15,020 bases of DNA from Gammaproteobacteria bacterium (GCA_027295975.1 JAPUJX010000219.1:1-15020); one strand, 5' to 3'. Counted from the first letter of the stretch, positions 6,766-14,095 are shown. Numbers and translations are program-made. The notes: generated by a model not told the origin, from the letters alone.

Positions 6766-7693
6766 AGATGTTGTCACCCACCCCGATCATATGTTTCGTG
6801 CCTTCTTGTTCCATAGGCACCTCCGGCCCGTCTCTATCCGTCGGATACGGGTGCCATAAACCCAGGACGGTCTTCAACTCCGGATACTTTTCGACCCACC
6901 TGGCGTTATCGTTTTCTTCCAGGGCATCGGTCCAGGAGTGGATGGGTTGCATGTAACTGCGGGCATAAACGAATGGCAGGGTAATTCTCATCCCCTCGGT
7001 CGTTCGAGGCCGGGAGCCATGCCAGAGACTGCCGTGCCAGATCGCCAGCGACCCGGCTTTGCCGGTGAGTGGAATGGGCTGAACCGGAGCGCCTTCCAGC
7101 CACCATTCACTTTCGTCTCCACGGGGCATTCGACCAAAACGCTGGCTACCGGGCACCAGGACCGTGGGGCCGTCTTCCGGGCCGTTGTAGTCGGTGAGTA
7201 ACCAGGAAATGTTTACCAGCTGGGCCCATTCCGGGAGGGGTGATGGCACTCCGTGGGTATCGGTGTGCAATCGCATGTACCCTTCTTCGTTGGTGCGCGA
7301 CGCCGTACCTTGAGTTTTGACGATGGCGGGCGTGCCCTGTAACACGACGCTGCGTCCACACATGAACCGGGCGATACACAATGCAACCGGATGCAGGGCC
7401 GCTTCGATCAGCGCCTCGTCCTCGAACAGCCAGCACCAGACTTTGGAGCCACCCCAGGGTTTCGAGTGGGTTCGCCAATCGTCAGGCACCTCGAGACCGT
7501 GCCGGTCGGCCAACACCCGAAGGATGGCGTCGCGCATTCGGTTGATGAGGTCCGGGTCACCTACCGTTTCAGGTGGAATCACCGTCACCCCGTAGGTGTG
7601 TAACTCGAGCAGATGTTTTTCCAGGCCGAGACGCCGGGCTTCGAGACGGATGGCGTCGGCGTCGGGCACATTGTGAAGCGCGGGAATATCCAT
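6758..7693 (-). CDS. PhyH-family Fe(II)/2-oxoglutarate oxygenase, tandem copy 2
   Basis: The 311-residue product has HxD as H143-T-D145 in RLHTDTHGVPSP, the distal H225 in GSLWHGSRPRTT and a candidate 2-oxoglutarate-binding R236. The core LVNISWLLTDYNGPEDGPTV and PGSQRFGRMPRG is shared with the neighbouring gene, showing a tandem paralogue. The start is set at the ATG with GGAG 7 nt upstream; the longer frame extends back into the neighbour. The resulting N-terminus MDIPAL aligns with the neighbour's MDLPAL. The gene begins 10 nt after the neighbour's stop, so the two form one operon. The substrate is unknown. This subgroup is distant from ectoine hydroxylase and from human PHYH. Confidence 0.9.
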   Translation of the reverse strand: MDIPALHNVPDADAIRLEARRLGLEKHLLELHTYGVTVIPPETVGDPDLINRMRDAILRVLADRHGLEVPDDWRTHSKPWGGSKVWCWLFEDEALIEAALHPVALCIARFMCGRSVVLQGTPAIVKTQGTASRTNEEGYMRLHTDTHGVPSPLPEWAQLVNISWLLTDYNGPEDGPTVLVPGSQRFGRMPRGDESEWWLEGAPVQPIPLTGKAGSLAIWHGSLWHGSRPRTTEGMRITLPFVYARSYMQPIHSWTDALEENDNARWVEKYPELKTVLGLWHPYPTDRDGPEVPMEQEGTKHMIGVGDNIYA

Positions 7694-7703
7694 GAGTTGA
7701 CTC

Positions 7704-8591
7704 CTATGCGTATTGGTCGCGCCCGGCCTGGATGGTCGGCTCGATCCGTTCCGGGTTGGTAATTTCATCCTGATACGGATAGATCCGTTCGTATCCCAGG
7801 AGTCTTGGCAGGCCCGGCCAACGCTCGAGTTGCTCCGGCGAGATTTTTTTGACCCGCTCGATGGGACGCATGTAAACCCGCTGCCAGACATTAACCAACG
7901 TGATGCGCACCCCCGGCGTGGTCCGTCTCACCGACCCATGCCACATCGCGCCGTTCCAGACGGCCAGAGATCCCGCGGGACCGTTCAGGGGAATGGGTTT
8001 GATGTAGTCGTGATCTTCGATATGAGCGAGCGACTCGTTTCCACGCGGCATTCGACCCCGGTGGCTGCCGGGTACAAGCATGGTGGGGCCGTCCTCCCGG
8101 CTCAGATAGTCCGTCAGCAACCACGATAAGTTGGCATATGTGGCAAAACTCGGCCATGGGGGCGGGACGCCATGACTGTCGCTATGCAGGGGTAAATCGA
8201 ATTCCTGCAGTTGGCTTTTCAGGATCACGGCGGCACCCGCGAGGAATCCGCTTTTCCCGGTGAGGAATTGGCCAATGGTCTGGTAAACGGGATTGTGGAT
8301 GGCTTCCAGGAAGACGTCGTCTTCCAGTAGCCAGCCCCAACTCTGAAATTTCTTGATTTTGCCGTCGTAGGTTTTCCAGTCATCGATCTTGTGGCCGGAG
8401 CGTCGTTCATAAACTCCGAGAATGGCATCACGCAGGCGCGGGGTCAGATCTTCGGAACCCATTTTGTCCGGCGGGACGACGGTAAAACCATACATGGCGA
8501 GATCGAGCAGGTTTTCCTCGATATCGAACTCTCTGGCCCGTTGCATGATGTCGTCCAACTCTGGGTTGGTGCCTAATGCCGGCAAATCCAT
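7704..8591 (-). CDS. PhyH-family Fe(II)/2-oxoglutarate oxygenase, tandem copy 1
   Basis: The 295-residue product has H136-S-D138 in LPLHSDSHGVPPPW, the distal H218 in GAMWHGSVRRTT and R229 as the likely 2-oxoglutarate ligand. It shares with its tandem partner the N-terminal LLDLAMYGFTVVPPD block, the NLSWLLTDYLSREDGPT block and PGSHRGRMPRGNES, so the two arose by duplication. The start is the second of two close ATGs: GGGGGAG abuts the first but lies 6 nt before the second, and only the second matches the paralogue's N-terminus. It is the first gene of the pair and has a promoter candidate directly upstream. The shared PRG loop and long C-terminal tail suggest a common substrate class with altered specificity (inference). 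Confidence 0.9.
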   Translation of the reverse strand: MDLPALGTNPELDDIMQRAREFDIEENLLDLAMYGFTVVPPDKMGSEDLTPRLRDAILGVYERRSGHKIDDWKTYDGKIKKFQSWGWLLEDDVFLEAIHNPVYQTIGQFLTGKSGFLAGAAVILKSQLQEFDLPLHSDSHGVPPPWPSFATYANLSWLLTDYLSREDGPTMLVPGSHRGRMPRGNESLAHIEDHDYIKPIPLNGPAGSLAVWNGAMWHGSVRRTTPGVRITLVNVWQRVYMRPIERVKKISPEQLERWPGLPRLLGYERIYPYQDEITNPERIEPTIQAGRDQYA

Positions 8592-8615
8592 GTTCATCTC
8601 CCCCGGGGACTGACG

Positions 8616-8651
8616 ATAGTTCACTATATGAAAGCGTTTGTGGGGGGACAA
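8616..8651 (-). promoter_or_regulatory. Sigma70-type promoter for the tandem PhyH genes with palindrome over the -10
   Basis: On the minus strand TTGTCC (8651-8646) and TATAGT (8628-8623) are separated by exactly 17 bp, matching the -35 and -10 consensus at 4 of 6 and 5 of 6 positions. Transcription would start near 8616, about 25 nt before the start codon. The 12-bp dyad ATAGTTCACTAT (8616-8627) overlaps the -10 and start point, a position where a repressor could act. The remaining part of the 137-bp divergent gap shows no clear promoter for the plus-strand PhyH gene. Confidence 0.5.
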
Positions 8652-8728
8652 GGGCTACTTCAGGGCCACGACTCCGCGAACTTGCTAGACTCCAGATTCG
8701 ACCATCTGCGAAAGGTAACCGGACGGAC

Positions 8729-9472
8729 ATGTCACTCAGCGCTGAACAGATCGGATTCTTCCGGTCCAACGGTTACCTGCTGGTGCCCGGTGCCATGGAG
8801 GTAGATCTGTGCGCGCGGGTCAGGGAGATGATGTGGCAGGCATTACCGCCAGGGGCGAGTCTCGCGAGAAACGATGTAACTTCCCATGTGGGTCCGTTTC
8901 CGGACGCGGACCGCAGCGCCGATTCTTTACACTTCCGGGAGGGGTACTGGACCCTGCCCTACGGCAACACAACCCGTGAGCCGGATGCCTGTCACACGGA
9001 TGGCCACCCGTTTCAGTTGGGAGTGGTTGGGTTGATTGACGACATTCCGAAGGACAGCGGCGCCTTCAAGGTCTGGCCGGGATCTCATAAACGTCTCTAT
9101 CCCACCTTTCAGTTGCGTTACGACCAGCCGCGCATTCCTTATTACGATCATCTTCCGAGCTTCAAGGGCATCGTTCACACCCCCGAATATTTAGCCGAGA
9201 TCGAAAAGCTGAACTCGGACACCGAAGCCGTCGAATGTTGGGGGTCGACGGGTGATATCGTCTTCTGGCATCACCGCGAGGCCCATATGGCCGGGCACAA
9301 TTACTCGGATGTGATTCGCCAGGCCGTGCTGGCGGATTTCTGGAAGACGGACTTCGACCACCGTCGCATGGAGCCGGCACAGGGAGAAATGTGGCGGGAC
9401 TGGTCCGCGGCGATGCAGGCGTCGGATGGTCGCTATTCCACAACGTTCGCCGAGGCACAGCGCTTGGGTTGA
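8729..9472 (+). CDS. Phytanoyl-CoA dioxygenase family protein, canonical type
   Basis: The 247-residue product opens with the classic PhyH pattern FFRSNGYLLVPGAM. HxD is H89-T-D91 in CHTDGHP and the distal H186 sits in HHREAHMAGHN, followed by the conserved SDVIRQAVLADFW with R197. The motif GDIVFWHHREAHMAGHN is typical of bacterial PhyH proteins often annotated as ectoine hydroxylase-like. It is clearly a different subgroup from the two tandem copies on the other strand, although they share the same divergent promoter region. The ATG was chosen as the first methionine before the conserved N-terminus; the Shine-Dalgarno (GGACGG) is weak, and the longer open frame upstream overlaps the divergent gene. 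Confidence 0.9.
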   Translation: MSLSAEQIGFFRSNGYLLVPGAMEVDLCARVREMMWQALPPGASLARNDVTSHVGPFPDADRSADSLHFREGYWTLPYGNTTREPDACHTDGHPFQLGVVGLIDDIPKDSGAFKVWPGSHKRLYPTFQLRYDQPRIPYYDHLPSFKGIVHTPEYLAEIEKLNSDTEAVECWGSTGDIVFWHHREAHMAGHNYSDVIRQAVLADFWKTDFDHRRMEPAQGEMWRDWSAAMQASDGRYSTTFAEAQRLG

Positions 9473-9476
9473 GCGG

Positions 9477-9497
9477 TTTGACTCCCTGGGAGTTAAA
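9477..9497. terminator. Hairpin between convergent genes, possible bidirectional terminator
   Basis: TTTG-ACTCCC-T-GGGAGT-TAAA forms a stem of about ten pairs, including one G-U, between the convergent PhyH and crotonase genes. It overlaps the crotonase stop codon. The flanking T and A runs are short, so termination efficiency is uncertain. Confidence 0.5.
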
Positions 9498-10404
9498 TCA
9501 GTCTGCCGTCCTCATCGCGGATCTCCGGGCCATTTACCCTCGCCCGGCCGTCGCCGAATTTGCCGTCCCGGGCCCGCAGGGTTGCTTTGAGGCCATGTTC
9601 ACGCACGGATTGTCCGTATTCCCGTGCGGCCTGAGTGTTGTGTCCGCGTACATCGTTCTCAGCCGCCAGACGCTGCAGGGTGCGTGCGCCCATGAGCTCC
9701 AGAGCGAGATTGACGATTCGCTTGTTGGCGGAGAGCAGGTCGGGGTCGATCAGCGCCAGCCGGTCGGCCAACTGCTCCACCTCGTTTTCCAGATGTTCGG
9801 CGGGTACCGATTTCAATACCAGCCCGATCTGCTGAGCCTCTTCTCCGGTGATGGTGTCGCCAGTGAGGGTGAGGCGTTTGGCCCACTGAGGCCCCACGTT
9901 GTATACCCACATGTTGTTTGGAAGAGCGCCGAGATCACGGGCGGGGGGAAAGCCGAAAATAGCGTCGTCAGCGGCAATGACCATGTCGCACAACAGCGCC
10001 ACATCGGTGCCGCCCGCCAGGCAGTAGCCGTGCACCTGGGCGATGCTGGGCTTGTGCATGTCGAACAGCGCCATCCGGAATCGCTGCGCTCGCTCCAGAT
10101 GCCAGGCATCGTCGTCAATGCTACGGCCGCCGCGATAATTGCCCGAGTCAGGGTTTTGTGATTGCACACGGGAGACCGGTACCCTGGCGCCGCCGCCCGT
10201 CAGATCGTAACCGGCGGAAAAGGCCCGGCCGGCACCTTTGATGATGACGCAGTGAACGTCTTTGTTGTTGTCCGCTTCCCACAGCACCTCCGCCAACTCG
10301 GACTGCAGTTCGAGGGTCAGGGCGTTCAGCTTGTCGGGACGATTCAGGATGATGCGGGCACGCCCGTTGTCCACTTCGTAGATGATGCTGTTGAACGTGC
10401 TCAT
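9493..10404 (-). CDS. Crotonase-superfamily protein (enoyl-CoA hydratase/isomerase-like) with altered active site
   Basis: The 303-residue product has the crotonase fold signature: ARIILNRPDKLNALT near 16-30, the oxyanion-hole segments GRAFSAGYDL (59-68) and HGYCLAGGTDVALLCDM (125-141), and a C-terminal helical part. The two glutamates that catalyse hydration in classical enoyl-CoA hydratase align with D134 (GGTD) and P154 (FGFPPAR), so normal hydratase chemistry is doubtful. Other crotonase reactions (isomerase, hydrolase, C-C cleavage) or binding without hydration are possible. The start is the ATG with AGGAG at 7-nt spacing; the open frame upstream is not conserved. It is divergent from the DUF35/thiolase pair, suggesting a shared CoA-ester pathway. 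Confidence 0.9.
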   Translation of the reverse strand: MSTFNSIIYEVDNGRARIILNRPDKLNALTLELQSELAEVLWEADNNKDVHCVIIKGAGRAFSAGYDLTGGGARVPVSRVQSQNPDSGNYRGGRSIDDDAWHLERAQRFRMALFDMHKPSIAQVHGYCLAGGTDVALLCDMVIAADDAIFGFPPARDLGALPNNMWVYNVGPQWAKRLTLTGDTITGEEAQQIGLVLKSVPAEHLENEVEQLADRLALIDPDLLSANKRIVNLALELMGARTLQRLAAENDVRGHNTQAAREYGQSVREHGLKATLRARDGKFGDGRARVNGPEIRDEDGRLI

Positions 10405-10597
10405 GGGTGTGCTCCTGCTTTCTCGCGTTGAGCGGACGGCGACGGTGTCCGCGTTGTGGTTCATGGTTGGATACCATCGTCGATCATGGTCGAAACAGTC
10501 AAGACGCGGCCGCGACACATATGGGCGAGTTGACGATGAAGAGCCTGACGGCGTGTTATGGTTGCGGGCTTGCCGGAATTGCAACGGGAAATCGACT
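10405..10597. promoter_or_regulatory. Divergent intergenic region, crotonase versus DUF35/thiolase
   Basis: These 193 bp separate the two divergent units and should carry both promoters. I found no convincing -35/-10 pair. Its right end contains a short reading frame that overlaps the DUF35 start, annotated separately. Confidence 0.35.
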
Positions 10598-10601
10598 GTG
10601 A
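10521..10601 (+). CDS. Possible 26-codon leader peptide coupled to the DUF35 gene
   Basis: A short frame starts at ATG (MGELTMKSLTACYGCG, with an alternative second ATG at codon 6) and ends in TGA that overlaps the GTG start of the DUF35 gene as GTGA. Such an overlap is the usual geometry of translational coupling, and the peptide contains CYGC. It could be a real leader, a mis-set start of the next gene, or chance. No strong ribosome-binding site precedes it. Confidence 0.3.
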   Translation: MGELTMKSLTACYGCGLAGIATGNRL

Positions 10602-11014
10602 CCTACAACAAACCCATACCCCCCCAGGGACAACACACCAAGCCGTTCTGGGACGGTGCCAGAGAAGGCAGGCTCATGTTGCCGCGCTGCACGAACTGTA
10701 ACCGCGTGCACTGGTATCCCCGGCTCATCTGCCCGACTTGTCACTCCATGGATATCGAGTGGATCGAAGCTAGCGGCGAGGGTCACATTCACACCTATGC
10801 CGTGCAACATCGTGCCTTTGGTGGATGGGGGGAAGAAGTGCCCTATGTCACCGCCTACATCGACCTCAAGGAGGGGGATCGCATGATGACCGTACTGCGC
10901 GGGGTCGATCCAATGAGGCCGGAGGACATCAAGATCGGTGCCAGGGTGAGGGTCGAATTCGAGGCTGCAAGCGAGGATACCCACATCCCGTTCTGGCGGC
11001 TGGCGGAGGACTGA
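10598..11014 (+). CDS. DUF35 Zn-ribbon/OB-fold protein, thiolase or aldolase partner
   Basis: The 138-residue product has the family's order: an N-terminal helix with TKPFWDGAREGRLMLPRC, a rubredoxin-like zinc ribbon with C31, C34, C45 and C48, then an OB-fold domain (SGEGHIHTYAVQHRAF, VPYVTAYIDLKEGDRMMT). The family is known to bind acyl-CoA and to form complexes with thiolase-fold proteins, as with Ltp2 in bacterial steroid side-chain degradation. No in-frame ATG lies near the conserved N-terminus, so GTG is taken as start; the spacing from GGGAA is acceptable. It ends 2 nt before the thiolase ATG, whose ribosome-binding site lies inside it, strongly implying co-expression. Confidence 0.88.
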   Translation: MTYNKPIPPQGQHTKPFWDGAREGRLMLPRCTNCNRVHWYPRLICPTCHSMDIEWIEASGEGHIHTYAVQHRAFGGWGEEVPYVTAYIDLKEGDRMMTVLRGVDPMRPEDIKIGARVRVEFEAASEDTHIPFWRLAED

Positions 11015-11016
11015 TC

Positions 11017-12228
11017 ATGGCGGCAAAACTCAAGAATGCGGCGGCCATCGTCGGCGCCGCGGAGTCGAACGAAATCGGTTATCCCGAAGAACGCGGCCCG
11101 AAGGTCACATCGCTGCAACATCATATCGAGGCGATCAGAAACGTCTCGGATCAGACCGGCATTCCCATCTCGGACATCGACGGCATCTTTTCCGCCGGGT
11201 GGTCGTCTCAGCTCGCGGAATACCTCGGTCTCAAACCCCACTACATCGATACCACCTCGGTCGGCGGCTGCTCGTTTCAGATGCACGTGCACCATGCTCT
11301 CGCGGCGATTCATGCCGGGATCATCGATGTTGCTCTGGTGAGTCACGGCCAGGCAGGTTGGTCTTATCGCGGCGCAGGTGGCCGGCGCGGCAACACCGCA
11401 CCTGGAGAAATTGATCCGGGCATCGAGATGTCCATGGCCTACGGTGCATTCGGAGCCCCTTCGAGTTACGCCCACGCCATGGTTCGGCACATGCACAATT
11501 TTGGCACCACGGCGGAAGATTTTGCCCACATCTCCGTGGTAACCCGCCAGTGGGCGACGCTGAACCCCCGTGCCCTCATGTACTCTACCGAAACCAACCC
11601 CTTCGGGGGTCCAATCACCGTTCAGGACGTGATGGAGGCTCGTTTGATTGCATGGCCGTTGACCTTGTATCACTGTTGCCTGGTGACGGATCACGGCGGT
11701 GCAGTCATCGTGGCGCGACCCGAAATTGCCCGCAGCCTGCGCACCAATCCGGTATGGATCGCCGGTGCCGGAGAGTCCATGGGCCACGCGAACATGCTCG
11801 AGATGGAGGATTTCACCGCCACCTCGGCGTCGCGCTCCTCCGCCACCGCATACGAGATGGCGGGCATGGGACCGGGGGATATGGAAATGGCCATGATCTA
11901 CGATTCTTTTACCATCACGGCGGCCATCACCGCAGAGATGCTTGGCCTCGCTCCTCGCGGCAAAGGTTACACCCTGTGGAAGGAGGGTCACGCCGCGCCC
12001 GGTGGCAGGCTGCCCATCAATACCAACGGCGGCGGGCTGTCGTTCAACCACTCGGGTATGTACGGCATGCAGTTGTTGGTTGAAGCCTACCGGCAGCTAT
12101 CCGGCACCGCGGAGGACGGGGTAAACGGCGTCGAGGGAAAACAGACCGATGCGCGGACCTGTGTCGTCAATGGTACGGGCGGAACCCTGTCCACAACCGG
12201 CACGCTGGTGCTGACGGCAGACGGGTAA
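11017..12228 (+). CDS. Thiolase-fold acyl-CoA enzyme (SCP-x/lipid-transfer-protein type)
   Basis: The 403-residue product belongs to the thiolase superfamily branch paired with DUF35 proteins. The nucleophile position reads TSVGGCSFQMHVHHA with C85 present, whereas many members of this branch lack the cysteine. The C-terminal half has NTNGGGLSFNHSGMYGMQ, containing the HxG-type histidine loop, but the usual CxG motif is replaced by VVNGTGGTLS. Thiolytic cleavage of a 3-ketoacyl-CoA, or a retro-aldol reaction as in Ltp2-like enzymes, are the candidate activities. The start has GGAGG 7 nt upstream, within the preceding gene. The gene converges on a broken fumarylacetoacetate hydrolase gene. Confidence 0.9.
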   Translation: MAAKLKNAAAIVGAAESNEIGYPEERGPKVTSLQHHIEAIRNVSDQTGIPISDIDGIFSAGWSSQLAEYLGLKPHYIDTTSVGGCSFQMHVHHALAAIHAGIIDVALVSHGQAGWSYRGAGGRRGNTAPGEIDPGIEMSMAYGAFGAPSSYAHAMVRHMHNFGTTAEDFAHISVVTRQWATLNPRALMYSTETNPFGGPITVQDVMEARLIAWPLTLYHCCLVTDHGGAVIVARPEIARSLRTNPVWIAGAGESMGHANMLEMEDFTATSASRSSATAYEMAGMGPGDMEMAMIYDSFTITAAITAEMLGLAPRGKGYTLWKEGHAAPGGRLPINTNGGGLSFNHSGMYGMQLLVEAYRQLSGTAEDGVNGVEGKQTDARTCVVNGTGGTLSTTGTLVLTADG

Positions 12229-12243
12229 TCGATCAATCGCCGA

Positions 12244-12752
12244 TCAAACATTCGGGGTGTTCCGCGGAACGTCCCCCATGTCCAGGGTGAATGCCTGGGT
12301 GAGATGCGCGATGGCGTCAAAGCAGTCGAAGATCAGATGCCGGGTGTTGGAATCCTGGCGCAACTCGCCGTTCACCCACGATCGAATTTCGAGATCATGA
12401 GGATCACCCACCTCATCGGGGGTGACCAGGTACGGGCCGATGGGTCCATGTGAGTCGAAGGATTTTCCAATCTGCATGGTTTGTGATCGCCATAGTTGAG
12501 CCCGATTGCCAGCACCTTGCCGGGAAACGTAACCGGTGCGCGGAGTTCTACCTCGCTCATGTCGATTACCGTCCGGGCAGAGTCCGCCGCTGCTCGCGCG
12601 GCAACCAGGGCATCGTCTCCCTCGGCGAGCAGGCCAATCATGTGGTTGGGCAGCGCTGGTGAGGCTCGACTCAGATCCACCATCCCATCGTTTCGCACCA
12701 CGCCAAGTCGCGGTGAGTCGTCATCGGCGCTGGTGAATGTGGCGAGTTTCAC
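12244..12752 (-). pseudogene. Degraded fumarylacetoacetate hydrolase (FAH) family gene
   Basis: From a GTG with AAGGAG 8 nt upstream the frame encodes a normal FAH N-terminus (VKLATFTS, GVVRNDGMVDLS, APVTFPGKVLAIGLNYGDH) to residue 90, around 12483. Immediately after, the match jumps to a different frame beginning at 12474, with QIGKSFDSHGPIGPYLVTPD and continuing to LDMGDV. In intact relatives roughly 100 residues lie between these blocks, and they hold the metal-binding ExE and Asp residues. Near the 3' end GDV is followed by a stop, while the expected GTP motif appears in another frame about 12255-12270, and the last 40 or so residues are missing. One large out-of-frame deletion plus smaller lesions make this a pseudogene. 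Intact members hydrolyse or isomerise ring-cleavage products. Confidence 0.85.
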
Positions 12753-12869
12753 AAGGCGTGCTCCTTGAATCCGTTGGGGTGATATTACTGCAGGTGGGTT
12801 TCTGCTATTAGTAGGCGGGTCCGGGCGCCGCGCCTTTGCGGCGCACCCATAAGGAAGGAGACACTCCAC
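12753..12869 (+). promoter_or_regulatory. Upstream region of the M20 gene with GC-rich hairpin
   Basis: A perfect 7-bp inverted repeat, GCGCCGC-gccttt-GCGGCGC at 12825-12844, flanked by GGGT (12817-12820) and ACCC (12845-12848), lies just before the strong Shine-Dalgarno AAGGAAGGAG. If transcription starts further left it forms a 5' leader hairpin that could affect translation or mRNA stability. A weak extended -10 candidate, TGCTATTAG, lies at 12803-12811 without a good -35. Confidence 0.45.
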
Positions 12870-14039
12870 ATGCCCCTCATCGATGCAATCGTCGCCATGG
12901 GCGAAGAGCTGAAAAGCTGGCGGCGCGATATTCATGCGCATCCCGAACTCGGATTCGAAGAGCAACGCACGGCCGATTTCGTCGCGGGGAAACTTGAGGA
13001 ATTCGGCATCCAGGTTGCCCGGGGTATTGGCAAAACCGGGTTGGTTGGTGTGCTGAGGGTTGGCAACGAGACGAATTCCGTGGGTTTGCGAGCCGATATG
13101 GACGCCCTGCCCATCTTGGAAACAAACGACTTCGCACATCGCTCGAAACACGACGGCTGCATGCACGCGTGCGGTCACGATGGCCACACCACCATGCTGT
13201 TGGGTGCCGCGAAATATCTTTCGGAAACGAGAAATTTCCGCGGTCAGGTGCACTTCATCTTTCAACCGGCTGAGGAGGGGATTGGCGGCGCCCGAGCGAT
13301 GATCGAAGACGGTCTGTTCGAACAGTTTCCCTGCGACAAGCTGTTTGCCATGCACAATGCACCCGGTCTGCCGGTAGGACGATTTGGCGCAACGGCGGGC
13401 ACGGTAACGGCTGCCGGTGCCTTCTTCGACATCGACATTACCGGTACCGGAGCCCACGGCGCGTTTCCGGATGATTCCGTGGATCCGGTTGTTATTGCCG
13501 GGGAACTCATCGGGGCATTACAAACCGTGGTCTCACGCAACATCAAACCTTCGAACCCCGTGGTGGTTTCGGTAACCCAGGTACATGCGGGTGATGCCTA
13601 CAACGTCATTCCAGGCAGCGCCAGACTGTCGGGCACGGTCCGGACCTTTGCCATCAACGTCATGGAGCAGGTGGAGGCGCGCATGACCGAGTTGTCTCAT
13701 GGTATTGCCGCGGCACATGGCGCCACGGCGAGGGTCGACTTCCGTACAATCTTTCATCCGGTGGTGAACGACGAACAGGCCACCCACCTGGCGGCCGACG
13801 TCTGCGATGGGCTGGTAGGCGACGAAAACGTGTCGCGGAATCTGCCTCCCGGAACCGGCTCGGAGGACTTCTCCTTCATGGCGGAGCGGGTTCCGGGTTG
13901 TTATCTGTTGCTCGGCAATGGAGACGGAAAAACCGTGCGTCCGGTGCACAAACCGGATTACGACTTCAACGACGACGCCAGCGTATACGGAGCAAGCTTC
14001 TTTGCCGGTGTGGTGGAGAGAATGCTTGCCGTTGAATAG
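12870..14039 (+). CDS. M20D-family metal-dependent amidohydrolase (hippurate/N-acyl-amino-acid hydrolase-like)
   Basis: The 389-residue product is a full-length M20D peptidase-like amidohydrolase. It shows WRRDIHAHPELGFEE at 17-31, GLRADMDALPI at 72-82, the metal ligands C101 and H103 in MHACGHDGHTTM, E135/E136 in FQPAEEG, H162 in AMHNAPG, a lid-domain H196 in GAHGAFP, GTGSEDFSFMAE at 328-339 and H360 near the C-terminal HKPDYDFND. Family members hydrolyse N-acyl amino acids, hippurate or indole-acetyl conjugates in the cytoplasm; there is no signal peptide. All expected ligands are present, so it should be active. The AAGGAAGGAG sequence 9 nt upstream supports the start. It is divergent from the FAH pseudogene and may once have shared its regulation. 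Confidence 0.95.
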   Translation: MPLIDAIVAMGEELKSWRRDIHAHPELGFEEQRTADFVAGKLEEFGIQVARGIGKTGLVGVLRVGNETNSVGLRADMDALPILETNDFAHRSKHDGCMHACGHDGHTTMLLGAAKYLSETRNFRGQVHFIFQPAEEGIGGARAMIEDGLFEQFPCDKLFAMHNAPGLPVGRFGATAGTVTAAGAFFDIDITGTGAHGAFPDDSVDPVVIAGELIGALQTVVSRNIKPSNPVVVSVTQVHAGDAYNVIPGSARLSGTVRTFAINVMEQVEARMTELSHGIAAAHGATARVDFRTIFHPVVNDEQATHLAADVCDGLVGDENVSRNLPPGTGSEDFSFMAERVPGCYLLLGNGDGKTVRPVHKPDYDFNDDASVYGASFFAGVVERMLAVE

Positions 14040-14095
14040 GCGCCGTGCGGACCTGGTCCAGGCGTGAATTGCAAAAATGGAAAAAGGGCAAAACC

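Noticed and set aside
9391..10161. 256-codon plus-strand frame opposite the crotonase
   Set aside because: It is an antisense shadow of a gene with clear family motifs.
10855..12051. 398-codon minus-strand frame opposite the thiolase
   Set aside because: Its composition is typical of an antisense shadow and it has no recognisable domain; the thiolase frame is complete.
12753..13457. Long minus-strand frame antisense to the M20 gene and continuous with the FAH N-terminus
   Set aside because: The antisense part has no protein-family features and the M20 gene is full-length with all ligands. Only the part from the GTG at 12752 is FAH-like.
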